This document shows positions 9,151 to 16,576 of a DNA stretch of 64,000 nucleotides, one piece after another. The translations under genes were made by a program, and so were the position numbers. The stretch is taken from assembly GCA_963678255.2 (NCBI GenBank), contig CAXXTW010000001.1, positions 558,001 to 622,000 of the forward strand, written 5' to 3'. Under the pieces are notes generated by a model. That model was not told the origin of the DNA, did not search any database, and saw only the letters and a list, made by a program, of their open reading frames with translations. Source of the DNA: G963678255 sp963678255. Its GTDB lineage: Bacteria; Cloacimonadota; Cloacimonadia; Cloacimonadales; WRIO01. Numbering within the stretch: the stretch's first letter is position 1; every line of letters begins with the position of its first letter.

Positions 9151-9931
9151 AGGGTCTCCTGAAATAGATTATTTGACTCAATTTATTCAAATCTGAGCCA
9201 TATATTTTATCTGATGATCATTAATTTCTTTTGTCTGTGAGATGGTTAGATTCTTATCCACTTTTTATTCTCGTAAAATTCAACCATCTTTATGTTATTA
9301 TTTTGATCCTCATCTCATTGATTGGACAAAAAAATCAAATCCTAATTATTTGAAAACAATTTTTATCATGCTCTCGAAGGTTTTTCAAGTTTCTAAATTC
9401 GCTTGTTTGTATAGCTATATCCTTTTAATATCAGCTCATCGAGATGTGTCTCGAGATAACTTTTAAGAGTAGTCAGAAGTTGGATAATAAGGCTTATACT
9501 TTAACACAAAATTCCTTGCAGTTTATTACTAATTCATCACAACTATTTTGAAAGAAAGAAGAGCTAATCTGTTCACCCTTTACTTATTTTTAAAAATTTT
9601 TATATAGAAAGACATTTATTCTGTCAAGTATTTTTTTTCTCATGCTTTCAAGAAGGCTTGGAGACTGTGCAAAATATATAAGCTCCCATTAAGCGACTCT
9701 TGTACTTATAGGCGAGAAAAGAGAACCTATATGCTCCATATCGACGTTTTCTTAACAAAATTGGCAAACGTTAAGGATCGAAAAATCCGAGTATTGATCA
9801 ATATTATATTTTTTTTTACAATACATTCTTTCATTCCTAAGGAAAAGATTACGGCTCTAACTGTTTTGTGTGATTTTAATTCATATCTTCCAGATAGTAC
9901 TTTCTCAATTTTCCTGTTAAACCTTTCAGAA
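9151..9931. other. Gene-poor stretch left of the IS21 element
   Basis: About 780 bases with no gene I can support. Two weak plus-strand frames (9242-9466 and 9731-9943) resemble nothing I know and lack good ribosome sites. The first 100 bases should hold the minus-strand promoter of the S9A peptidase. A small hairpin TCGAGA-TGTG-TCTCGA sits at 9439-9454. If the IS21 insertion is removed, the frame starting at 9731 continues for about 20 more codons to a stop at about 12716, but this does not make it recognisable. The stretch looks like decayed sequence. Confidence 0.4.
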
Positions 9932-9957
9932 TGTATATTCTAATTGAATTCTGTACA
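9932..9957 (+). repeat. IS21 left terminal inverted repeat
   Basis: The 26-base left end pairs with the complement of 12626-12651 at 19 of 26 positions. The five bases outside it, CAGAA, are repeated outside the right end, marking a target-site duplication. Confidence 0.85.
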
Positions 9958-10030
9958 GTTTTTCCAGTTGAAAACTGGTCAATTGTTTAATTGATTAATA
10001 TCAACAAAAAGTGAAAAAGGAGGAATTCAA

Positions 10031-10066
10031 ATGAGAAAAGCAGTCTTGCATATATCATCTGGCTAA
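10031..10066 (+). CDS. 11-codon leader peptide ORF upstream of istA
   Basis: A strong ribosome site AAGGAGG (10017-10023) stands 7 bases before an ATG that opens the frame MRKAVLHISSG followed by TAA at 10064-10066. The stop is one base from the left arm of a 16-bp hairpin at 10068-10123, and istA starts 130 bases further on. This arrangement of leader ORF, hairpin and main gene is the layout of translation-coupled attenuation, but no regulatory data exist. It may instead be a remnant of a longer ancestral frame. Too short to test by composition. Confidence 0.4.
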   Translation: MRKAVLHISSG

Positions 10067-10067
10067 A

Positions 10068-10123
10068 AATAAACATCCCTGCCCATGTTGAGGCTTGCCG
10101 AAACAGTGGCAGGGATGTTTATT
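10068..10123 (+). promoter_or_regulatory. Long perfect hairpin in the istA leader
   Basis: A 16-base arm (AATAAACATCCCTGCC, 10068-10083) pairs perfectly with 10108-10123 around a 24-base loop. On the plus strand there is no proper U-run after it. On the minus strand the arm is followed by TTTAGCC after TTTATT, a weak terminator-like tail. It could block transcription entering the element or control istA expression. Confidence 0.6.
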
Positions 10124-10199
10124 GATAATACTTATAAAGAATCTACCCAAGAAGACCTCCTTATACTATTATATTTAATAGACAAAGGAGGAAGGAGAA

Positions 10200-11759
10200 A
10201 TGATTATGCTATCAAAAAAACAAGATATCATTCTACGATGTGTAAGAGATCGAGAATCTCAAACAAAAGTAGCAAAAGATAATTGTATTTCCCGAACTAC
10301 AGTTGTTAAGTATCTTAATGAATACCGTAGTAAAATGGAGAAACTACATAAAAATAATAGTGTAGATTCTGTCTTACTAATGGAAGATATTGTTTCAGCT
10401 CCTAAATATGACTCAAGTAATAGAAAGAAGAGAAAACTAAATAATGATATAATTGATATCATAGAAACATGTCTGGATAATAATTCTGAGAAAATATTAA
10501 ATAGACAAGGTAAGCAAATCATGAAAAGCATAGATATTTACGATTATCTTATTGAACTTGGTCACGATATTGGAAGAGCGACTGTTTTTGATGCAGTAAA
10601 AAAATTAAAACAAAAATCAAAAGAAGCTTACATAAGGATAGAGCATCCCGCTGGAGCTGAATGTCAGTTTGACTGGGGTGAAGTTAAGCTATATATAGCT
10701 GGCAAATTAACAAAATTATCATTAAGTGTGTTTAGTTTGCCTTATAGTGACAACGATATGGGTTTTCTTTTCCCTGCTATGAACATGCAATGTCTGCAAA
10801 CAGCTCATGCCATGTATTTTGATTATCTCGACAGGGTACCTGATACGATGGTTTATGATAATATGAAAACAGCCGTTTCTAAAATTGAAAATTTAGACCA
10901 TCATCGTCAAAGAATCGTAACTGATGGTTTTAAACAAATGAGTATATACTATCAATTTAACTATCGCTTTTGTAATATTGCAAAAGGAAATGAAAAGGGT
11001 AAAGTAGAAAGAAAAGTAGAGTATCTCCGGAGAAAAGCTTTCTGCAGAAATGATCGTTTTGATACTTTGGATGAAGCTAATGCTCATTTCCAAAAAACGT
11101 GTCTACTACTTAATAATCAAAAAAGAAGTCCTAGATTATCAAGCCCTTTAGACTTACTTGCAGATGAAAAAAGAGTGATGAAATGTAAACCGCTTGTTAG
11201 ATTTGAATGTGGTGCTTTTCTCACTTGTAGAGTTGATAAATACAGTTGTGTTACTATTGACAAAACACATTATTCGGTTCCCGAACAGTATACGGGACTT
11301 ATGATACAAGCAAGGGTTTATGCTTATAAAATTAAACTGTTTTTACCGAATAAAACAGACTCTATTGCTGTTCATGATAGAAACTATAGCGATAATAACT
11401 GGATAATCAATATTAATCATTATCTAAACACTTTTTTAAGAAAACCCGGAGGATTTAAACATAGTACCGCTTACAAACAAGCTCCAGATTCTATAAAAAG
11501 TATATTTGAAAAGCACTTTCAAGATAACCCTAAAGATTTTATCGAACTTATGCAATACTCAAATACAAATAACAGGAGTCTTGACGAAATTGAAAATGCA
11601 ATAGAAAAGTTAGCTCTATTAACCTATCGACCGATTACCTCTGATATGATAAGAATGGTAATAGATAAGTCAACGCAAGAAAATCCACCACAAATACTGG
11701 GTGCAATTGATAAGATTTCATTAAAACAAATTGCTGCTTATAATGATCTTTTGCAATAG
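10200..11759 (+). CDS. istA: IS21-family transposase IstA
   Basis: 519 aa, full family length. The N-terminus has a helix-turn-helix (QTKVAKDNCISRTTVVKYL, about residues 21-39). The rve/DDE core shows the acidic triad as Asp158 in CQFDWGEV, Asp220 in MVYDNMKTAV and Glu270 in KGKVERKVEYL. The C-terminal part carries YSCVTIDKTHYSVPEQY, the usual SVP motif before a beta-barrel. It cuts and joins the element's ends together with IstB. The ATG at 10200 follows AAAGGAGGAAGGAG; a second ATG two codons later is equally possible. istB follows after 22 bases with its own ribosome site. No frameshift or stop is visible. Confidence 0.93.
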   Translation: MIMLSKKQDIILRCVRDRESQTKVAKDNCISRTTVVKYLNEYRSKMEKLHKNNSVDSVLLMEDIVSAPKYDSSNRKKRKLNNDIIDIIETCLDNNSEKILNRQGKQIMKSIDIYDYLIELGHDIGRATVFDAVKKLKQKSKEAYIRIEHPAGAECQFDWGEVKLYIAGKLTKLSLSVFSLPYSDNDMGFLFPAMNMQCLQTAHAMYFDYLDRVPDTMVYDNMKTAVSKIENLDHHRQRIVTDGFKQMSIYYQFNYRFCNIAKGNEKGKVERKVEYLRRKAFCRNDRFDTLDEANAHFQKTCLLLNNQKRSPRLSSPLDLLADEKRVMKCKPLVRFECGAFLTCRVDKYSCVTIDKTHYSVPEQYTGLMIQARVYAYKIKLFLPNKTDSIAVHDRNYSDNNWIININHYLNTFLRKPGGFKHSTAYKQAPDSIKSIFEKHFQDNPKDFIELMQYSNTNNRSLDEIENAIEKLALLTYRPITSDMIRMVIDKSTQENPPQILGAIDKISLKQIAAYNDLLQ

Positions 11760-11781
11760 ATATTAATAAAGGAGAAACATA

Positions 11782-12600
11782 ATGAAGAATAATACTTTAA
11801 ATCAAAACAACCCTACTCAGATAAACGAAAACATGCAGTTTGTAAGTAATAGAGTTATTGAACTGACTAAATTGATCCATTTGCCTGGTATTCGATCTTC
11901 TTTTAAAGATGAATCAGATTTAGCTCGAAAAAGCCAAGACAGTTATGAGGTTTTTCTAAGAAATATGTTGGAAAATGAGTATCATAAAAGGCAACATAAT
12001 CAGATGCTTTCGAGGCTTCGTTTAGCTGGTTTTCCGATAAGATTTTATTTGGAAAATCTTCAAACAGACAAACTGCCTGAAGATGCGAATAAGAAATTGG
12101 GAACACTGAAGACACTTGATTTTATTAGGAATAAGCAGAATGTCATTCTTGCTGGAAATCCTGGAACTGGTAAAACACATATTGCTACCGGTCTGGGAAT
12201 AATGGCATGTATGGAAGGGTACAAAGTACTCTATATTTCTGTCCCATCTTTTGTTACTCAGTTGAAAGAAATGCAATCTCAAAAATCTCTCCGACGTATG
12301 GAGAAGCTATTTGAAAAATATGACCTGGTTATTTGTGATGAATTTGGGTATATTTCTTTTGATAAAGCTGGAGCAGAACTCTTTTTTACTGCTCTTTCTT
12401 TAAGAACAGGAAGAAAATCTACGATAATTACAACAAATTTGTCCTTTGAAAGATGGAATGAAATATTTAATGACCCTGTTTTAACTGCTGCTATGGTAGA
12501 CAGGTTAACTCACAAGGCGTATATCATAAATATGAATGGAAATTCTTTCAGATTACAAGAAACCAGAGATTGGCTTAATGGTATTAAATTGCAAGTTTAA
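11782..12600 (+). CDS. istB: IS21-family helper ATPase IstB
   Basis: 272 aa. A DnaA/DnaC-like AAA+ core shows Walker A GNPGTGKT (residues 125-132) and Walker B LVICDEFGYISF (about 182-193), followed by IITTNLSFERWNEIF and MVDRLTHKAYIINMNG with the arginine finger region. IstB forms ATP-dependent oligomers that select the target DNA and stimulate IstA. It starts at an ATG after AAAGGAGAAACATA and ends at 12600, only 51 bases from the right end of the element. The sequence is of another subgroup than the relic at 2446-2934, with DEFG in place of LDDLF. Confidence 0.93.
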   Translation: MKNNTLNQNNPTQINENMQFVSNRVIELTKLIHLPGIRSSFKDESDLARKSQDSYEVFLRNMLENEYHKRQHNQMLSRLRLAGFPIRFYLENLQTDKLPEDANKKLGTLKTLDFIRNKQNVILAGNPGTGKTHIATGLGIMACMEGYKVLYISVPSFVTQLKEMQSQKSLRRMEKLFEKYDLVICDEFGYISFDKAGAELFFTALSLRTGRKSTIITTNLSFERWNEIFNDPVLTAAMVDRLTHKAYIINMNGNSFRLQETRDWLNGIKLQV

Positions 12601-12625
12601 ACTGTACAGTTTTAAACTGGAATTT

Positions 12626-12651
12626 TGTTCAGTTTTCAATTGACAAATACA
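12626..12651 (-). repeat. IS21 right terminal inverted repeat
   Basis: The complement begins TGTAT like the left end and matches it at 19 of 26 bases. CAGAA follows at 12652-12656 as the second copy of the target duplication. Confidence 0.85.
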
Positions 12652-13221
12652 CAGAACTTTTGAAGTATGATTCTTTGCTAAATGAAGCTATCGGGGCAAT
12701 ATATTATTGTCTATGAATTTTACTACTTTGTCTGTAAGTAAAGTTTTCAGTTTAGTTATAGCTCATTTTCTGGTTGAAATAGATTTCTCATCTTATAGAA
12801 TTTCCAGAGATGAGAAATTCACTTTAGGAAAGATTTTTTCAATCTGCATTAAATACCAAACTTCAATCACTGACGATTAATGTAGGTGATTAGAATGAAA
12901 TTATGTAAGGTCTTTGGGGATTTATAAGTGTGATGAATAACCAGTTTACAAATACATATAAGAAATAATTTTTTGAAGCATTAGTATATAAATATATTCT
13001 CAAGCTCCAAGGAAGGAGTAAGCTCTTAGTAAGGTAAGAGTAATCTACGAGTTATTATAAAGGAGTTTTTTAATGAAAAAAGAGCAACCAAAAATAGTTA
13101 ATCTTTGAAGTGATAGGAGGAGGATTAATTCATACAATGGTTCTAATTATTGTAGACCGACCTTGCCTGGCAAGTCGGAGCATGATCTTTGTAATATCTT
13201 TCTTCATGAGGTTAATTTTAA
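12652..13221. other. Gene-poor stretch right of the IS21 element
   Basis: About 570 bases without a supportable gene. An 11-bp stem (ATTTCTCATCT at 12783-12793 with AGATGAGAAAT at 12808-12818) has a 14-base loop and no U-run. CTCCAAGGAAGGAGTAAG at 13005-13022 belongs to a purine-rich AAGGA motif seen again near 42.9 kb. A ribosome site plus an 11-codon frame (MKKEQPKIVNL) occurs at 13073-13108, perhaps the start of a decayed gene. Confidence 0.35.
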
Positions 13222-13500
13222 TTGAAATGCTTTACGATGTTTTAAAACAGACCTGGTATTCAAACCAGTTTATCATCAAAAAGAATATAGAGCTGAAAGT
13301 CATTTATATATTGCAGTGATTGCATATTATCTAATGAATTGTATAAAGCTGAAATTTAATGCTGCAGATAAGCATATCTCATGGAGGAGACTGAGAGAAT
13401 TATAATCGACACACTTTTTAGTAATGATAAAGATGAAAACAAAAGATAATCTACTCATTTCAGTGACCCAAACCTTTTATAAAAAACTATAAATTGAGCT
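13222..13500 (+). pseudogene. 3' relic of an IS1634-like DDE transposase
   Basis: Reading in one frame gives NALRCFKTDLVFKP, then VYHQKEYRAESHLYIAVIAY, then YLMNC and HISWRRLREL before a stop at 13403-13405. After the stop the same frame continues TKDNLLISVTQTFYKKL. This matches the C-terminal end of IS1634/IS4-type transposases, where the pattern is F-R-x-L-K-T-D-L-x-x-R-P-V-Y-H-Q-x-E-x-R-x-x-x-H-L-F-I, later S-W, and a final segment ending in I-Y-x-x-L. The expected catalytic core upstream is not readable, there are stops on both sides, and no start. It is a dead fragment. Confidence 0.7.
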
Positions 13501-13782
13501 TTAAATATTACGATAAACCCAATAAAAAAGGATAATAAGGCAAAGGTCGTGCAATCTTAAAATAATTATGCTAGTTTTACATTAAATTATGTATTTTTTT
13601 ATAGTATAGACTGAATTAAAGCTATCAATTTTAGAAATTGTTATAATTATAAAGCCAAAGTTCACTTTTTATAACTGGTTTTCCAGATTATCCATTATTT
13701 ATATCATTTTGACACAAACAGTTTCAAAAAATGTAAATATTAAGCATAAAATGTAAAAAAATGATATAAATAAAAATATAGA
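13501..13782. other. Intergenic, nothing recognised
   Basis: About 280 very A+T-rich bases between the transposase relic and the tandem promoter candidates of the tRNA-tuf operon. No gene, hairpin with U-run or repeat is convincing. Confidence 0.4.
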
Positions 13783-13811
13783 TTGACAACAAAAGGCAAT
13801 TTTAAATTTAT
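13783..13811 (+). promoter_or_regulatory. Candidate promoter P1 of the tRNA-tuf operon
   Basis: TTGACA at 13783-13788 followed by a 17-base spacer and ATTTAT. The sequence TTGACAACAAAAGGCA closely resembles that of P2 90 bases downstream (TTGACAATAAAAGCCA), which suggests tandem, related promoters. Confidence 0.4.
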
Positions 13812-13872
13812 GGTTGAAATATATGCAGATCAGAATAAAAAAGCATAGAGTGGAAAAAGAACAAGAAAAGAC

Positions 13873-13901
13873 TTGACAATAAAAGCCAGGTTTTTTAAAA
13901 G
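13873..13901 (+). promoter_or_regulatory. Candidate promoter P2 of the tRNA-tuf operon
   Basis: TTGACA at 13873-13878 is followed by a spacer of 17 bases and TAAAAG. It lies about 20 bases before the first tRNA gene, the right distance for a stable-RNA promoter. The -10 is poor. Confidence 0.4.
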
Positions 13902-13917
13902 GAATATATTAAGGTTA

Positions 13918-13992
13918 GCCGATGTAGCTCAACGGTAGAGCAAGTGATTTGTAATCACTAGGTTGGGGGTTCAAATCCCTTCATCGGCTCCA
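13918..13992 (+). tRNA. tRNA-Thr (anticodon UGU)
   Basis: The 75 bases fold as a cloverleaf. Acceptor stem GCCGATG pairs with CATCGGC, the D arm is GCTC...GAGC, and the anticodon stem GTGAT encloses the loop TTGTAAT, giving anticodon TGT. The T arm contains GGTTCAAATCC. CCA is encoded. It is first in the Thr-Tyr-Gly-Thr-tuf array. Confidence 0.95.
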
Positions 13993-13994
13993 GT

Positions 13995-14079
13995 GGAGAG
14001 GTTCCCGAGCGGCCAAAGGGAACAGACTGTAAATCTGTCGTCGAAGACTTCGGAGGTTCGAATCCTCCCCTCTCCACCA
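13995..14079 (+). tRNA. tRNA-Tyr (anticodon GUA)
   Basis: The 85-base gene has acceptor GGAGAGG pairing with CCTCTCC, discriminator A and an encoded CCA. The anticodon loop ACTGTAAATC gives GTA. A long variable arm (GTCGAAGACTTCGGA region) shows it is a class II tRNA, as bacterial tRNA-Tyr is. It begins two bases after the preceding tRNA. Confidence 0.95.
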
Positions 14080-14097
14080 TCTACTTTTTACAGGATT

Positions 14098-14174
14098 GCG
14101 GGAGTAGCTCAGTTGGCTAGAGCATCAGCCTTCCAAGCTGAGGGTCGCGGGTTCGAACCCCGTTTCCCGCTCCA
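14098..14174 (+). tRNA. tRNA-Gly (anticodon UCC)
   Basis: The 77-base cloverleaf has acceptor GCGGGAG against TTCCCGC (one G-U pair), anticodon stem CAGC around CTTCCAA giving TCC, a T arm with GGGTTCGAACCCC, and an encoded CCA. Third of the four tRNAs upstream of tuf. Confidence 0.95.
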
Positions 14175-14197
14175 TTTTTTTTTATAGAATTCGGATT

Positions 14198-14273
<76 letters not shown>

Positions 14274-14327
14274 TTTTTCTTTTTTTTATACTGATAAAAA
14301 AAACGAGCAATAAGCCTGGGAGGAAAA

Positions 14328-15512
14328 ATGGCTAAGGAAAAATTTGTAAGAAACAAACCGCATGTTAATGTTGGAACTATTGGTCATGTTGATCATGGTA
14401 AAACCACTTTAACCGCGGCTATTACGCTTTATTTATCTAAAAAAGGTGGCGCATCTTTCCGATCTTTCGATAGTATTGATAATGCTCCGGAAGAAAAAGA
14501 AAGAGGTATTACCATTGCTACGGCACATGTTGAATACCAAACAGACAAGCGTCATTATGCACACGTTGACTGTCCTGGTCATGCTGACTATGTCAAAAAC
14601 ATGATTACTGGTGCTGCTCAAATGGACGGAGCAATCCTCGTTGTGAGCGCTGCTGATGGTCCTATGCCACAGACACGTGAACACATTCTCTTGGCTCGCC
14701 AAGTTGGTGTTCCTGCTATGGTTGTCTTTTTAAACAAATGTGACCTTGTCGATGATGAAGAATTATTAGACTTGGTTGAACTTGAAGTTCGTGAATTGTT
14801 AAGTAAATATGGTTTCCCTGGAGACGATATCCCTGTAATCAAAGGTTCTGCTTTAAAAAGCTTGAATGGAGATCCTGAAGGTGAACGTCAAATCCAAGAA
14901 TTAATGGATGCAGTTGATAGTTATATTCCCCTACCGGAACGTGACAAAGACAAACCATTCTTAATGCCAGTGGAAGATGTGTTCTCAATTCCTGGTCGTG
15001 GAACCGTTGCAACCGGCCGTGTTGAAAGAGGCGTATTAAAACTTAACGATAAAGTCGAAAGAATTGGTATTAAAGATACCGTTGAAACTGTTTGTACTGG
15101 TATCGAAATGTTCCGTAAAACTATGGACATGGCTGAAGCTGGAGACAACATTGGTGTTCTTCTTCGTGGTATCGGTAAAAACGATATCGAAAGAGGTATG
15201 GTTTTAGCTAAACCAAAATCTGTTAATCCGCACACCAAATTCAAAGGTGAAACCTACATTCTCACTCAAGCAGAAGGCGGACGTCATAAACCATTCTTTA
15301 ACGGTTACCGTCCTCAGTTCTATTTCCGTACAACCGACGTTACCGGTACATTGAACCTCCCTGAAGGAGTTGAAATGGTTATGCCTGGTGATAACGTTTC
15401 CATTGTTGGTCAATTGATCACTCCAATTGCAATGGAACAAGGACTTCGTTTTGCAATCCGTGAAGGTGGACGTACCATCGGTGCTGGTGTTGTTGGCGAA
15501 ATCATAGAATAA
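14328..15512 (+). CDS. tuf: Elongation factor Tu
   Basis: 394 aa, the usual length. The GTPase domain shows G1 GHVDHGKT (residues 19-26), G2 RGITI, G3 DCPGHADY and G4 NKCD, followed by the beta-barrel domains 2 and 3 (ending GGRTIGAGVVGEIIE). It carries aminoacyl-tRNAs to the ribosome. The start follows GGGAGGAAAA. It sits directly behind four tRNA genes and before rpmG, exactly the enterobacterial thrU-tyrU-glyT-thrT-tufB order. Codon choice is biased to GGT/CGT/GAA, as expected for a very highly expressed gene. Confidence 0.98.
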   Translation: MAKEKFVRNKPHVNVGTIGHVDHGKTTLTAAITLYLSKKGGASFRSFDSIDNAPEEKERGITIATAHVEYQTDKRHYAHVDCPGHADYVKNMITGAAQMDGAILVVSAADGPMPQTREHILLARQVGVPAMVVFLNKCDLVDDEELLDLVELEVRELLSKYGFPGDDIPVIKGSALKSLNGDPEGERQIQELMDAVDSYIPLPERDKDKPFLMPVEDVFSIPGRGTVATGRVERGVLKLNDKVERIGIKDTVETVCTGIEMFRKTMDMAEAGDNIGVLLRGIGKNDIERGMVLAKPKSVNPHTKFKGETYILTQAEGGRHKPFFNGYRPQFYFRTTDVTGTLNLPEGVEMVMPGDNVSIVGQLITPIAMEQGLRFAIREGGRTIGAGVVGEIIE

Positions 15513-15526
15513 AATAGGGATTTTCA

Positions 15527-15676
15527 ATGAGAGAAATTATCATTCTAGGTTGTGAAGAGTGTAAAAATAGAAATTACACGACCACAAAAAATAAGAGAAA
15601 ACACCCGAACCGTTTAGAGTTCAAAAAGTTTTGTCCGAACTGTAGAAAACATACAGTTCACAAACAAACCCGATAA
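15527..15676 (+). CDS. rpmG: 50S ribosomal protein L33
   Basis: 49 aa, too short for most ORF cut-offs but clearly L33: MREIIILGCEECKNRNYTTT at the start, then KNKRKHPNRLEFKKFCPNC and a basic end RKHTVHKQTR. The two CxxC pairs (CEEC and CPNC) form a zinc-ribbon, so this is the zinc-binding form. The start lies 14 bases after the tuf stop, with AGGGATTTTC as a weak ribosome site. rpmG between tuf and tRNA-Trp/secE is a widely conserved position. Confidence 0.95.
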   Translation: MREIIILGCEECKNRNYTTTKNKRKHPNRLEFKKFCPNCRKHTVHKQTR

Positions 15677-15685
15677 ATTTTTTGC

Positions 15686-15761
15686 AGGATAGTAGTTCAA
15701 TTGGTAGAGCATCGGTCTCCAAAACCGAAAGTTGCGGGTTCGACTCCTGCCTGTCCTGCCA
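15686..15761 (+). tRNA. tRNA-Trp (anticodon CCA)
   Basis: The 76-base cloverleaf has acceptor AGGATAG against CTGTCCT with one T-G pair, anticodon stem TCGGT-CTCCAAA-ACCGA giving CCA, a T arm with GCGGGTTCGACTCCTGC, discriminator G and an encoded CCA. It lies 9 bases after rpmG and before secE, its usual bacterial place. Confidence 0.95.
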
Positions 15762-15815
15762 TTACAATTGAGTCAGCAGCATTGCTGCTGGCTTTTCCTT
15801 GCGTAAAGATAGGAA

Positions 15816-16004
15816 ATGAATATGAATAAGATTAAAAAATTCTTTAAAGATGTGTTAAGAGAAATGAAGTATGTTAGTTGGCCTTCTAAGGATGATCTGA
15901 AAGAAGGAACAATAGTTGTAATAGTTATGTCTGCAATTGTATCTAGCTTTTTATTTATAGTTGATTTGATATTTTCAGGCATTATTCATTTCGTTTTACC
16001 ATAA
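15816..16004 (+). CDS. secE: Preprotein translocase subunit SecE
   Basis: 62 aa in the short bacterial form with one membrane segment. The amphipathic helix KKFFKDVLREMKYVSWPSKD carries the family signature (E-(M/L)-K-x-V-x-W-P-(S/T)-(R/K)). The transmembrane helix follows at about residues 33-56. It clamps the two halves of SecY in the Sec translocon. Starting at the second ATG two codons later is also possible. It directly precedes nusG, as nearly everywhere. Confidence 0.96.
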   Translation: MNMNKIKKFFKDVLREMKYVSWPSKDDLKEGTIVVIVMSAIVSSFLFIVDLIFSGIIHFVLP

Positions 16005-16033
16005 ACAATTAAAGATAGGAATAGGGCAAAAGA

Positions 16034-16555
16034 ATGAAATGGTATGTTTTGCATACATATACTGGTCAAGAAGACCGTGTTAAAGAAGCTATTGAAAAAG
16101 GTGTACACGACACTGAGCTTCAGGAGTTAGTAGGTGAGATTCTTGTTCCTAAACAAAAAACTTATCACATCCGAGAAGGTAAAAAAGTTGAGCGTGAAAA
16201 GAAAATTTTCAATAGTTACATCATTATTCAAGCCGAGTTAGATGCAAGATTATACACCTATATTATGAATATTCCTGGAGTCACTCACTTCTTAGGAGTA
16301 GGAAAAAAAGCAGTTCCCTTATCAAAAGAAGAAGTTGACCGCTTAAAAGGTGTATCTGATCGAGACAAATCTGACAGCAAAACATATGATTTCCTTCCTG
16401 GAGATAAAATAAAAATTATCGCTGGACCTTTTTCAGATTTTGAAGGTGTGGTTGATAAAATTAATCAGGAAGCGTCAAAACTCACTGTTAAAGTTACAGT
16501 TTTTGGACGCGTTACACCTGTTGAAGTTAACATGGACCAAGTAGAAGTTATTTAA
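16034..16555 (+). CDS. nusG: Transcription termination/antitermination factor NusG
   Basis: 173 aa. The NGN domain (KWYVLHTYTGQEDRVKEAI at the N-terminus, FNSYIIIQAELDA and NIPGVTHFLG in the middle) binds RNA polymerase. The C-terminal KOW domain (FLPGDKIKIIAGPFSDFEG to the end) contacts Rho or ribosomal S10. The length is typical. It lies 29 bases after secE and 21 before rplK. Confidence 0.97.
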   Translation: MKWYVLHTYTGQEDRVKEAIEKGVHDTELQELVGEILVPKQKTYHIREGKKVEREKKIFNSYIIIQAELDARLYTYIMNIPGVTHFLGVGKKAVPLSKEEVDRLKGVSDRDKSDSKTYDFLPGDKIKIIAGPFSDFEGVVDKINQEASKLTVKVTVFGRVTPVEVNMDQVEVI

Positions 16556-16576
16556 AAGAAATTGAGGTAAATACAA

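Larger units (their letters stand above)
9932..12651 (+). mobile_element. Complete IS21-family insertion sequence (2720 bp)
   Basis: The element starts TGTAT (9932) and ends ATACA (12651). The outer 26 bases of the two ends (9932-9957 and the complement of 12626-12651) match at 19 of 26 positions without gaps, sharing TGTAT, AATTGAA, CTG and ACA. A second inner repeat is present at both ends: CCAGTTGAAAACTGG at 9964-9978 and the complement of CAGTTTTAAACTGG at 12607-12620, as expected for the multiple terminal repeats of IS21. It is flanked by a perfect 5-bp direct repeat CAGAA (9927-9931 and 12652-12656). Inside are a short leader ORF, a long hairpin, istA and istB, all intact, so the copy may be active. 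Confidence 0.92.

Noticed and set aside
9242..9466. 74-aa plus-strand frame upstream of the S9A gene
   Set aside because: No ribosome site, no motif, A+T-driven composition; it lies over the likely promoter of the peptidase.
12602..12608. IS21 right end directly after istB at the palindrome CTGTACAG
   Set aside because: It would leave the inner repeat and the AATTGAA block outside the element and gives no target duplication; the end at 12651 with CAGAA on both sides is better.
13110..13319. 69-aa plus-strand frame with GTG start
   Set aside because: It is out of frame with the IS1634-like transposase relic that explains the same bases, and has no similarity to anything known.
13963..14187. 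74-aa frame across the tRNA cluster
   Set aside because: It reads through tRNA-Thr, tRNA-Tyr and tRNA-Gly genes; the protein-like pattern is an artefact of conserved T arms (RRFPSGQ.., ..RFPLH).
15204..15527. 107-aa minus-strand frame opposite the end of tuf
   Set aside because: It is antisense to conserved EF-Tu domain 3, and its open state reflects biased codon use in tuf.
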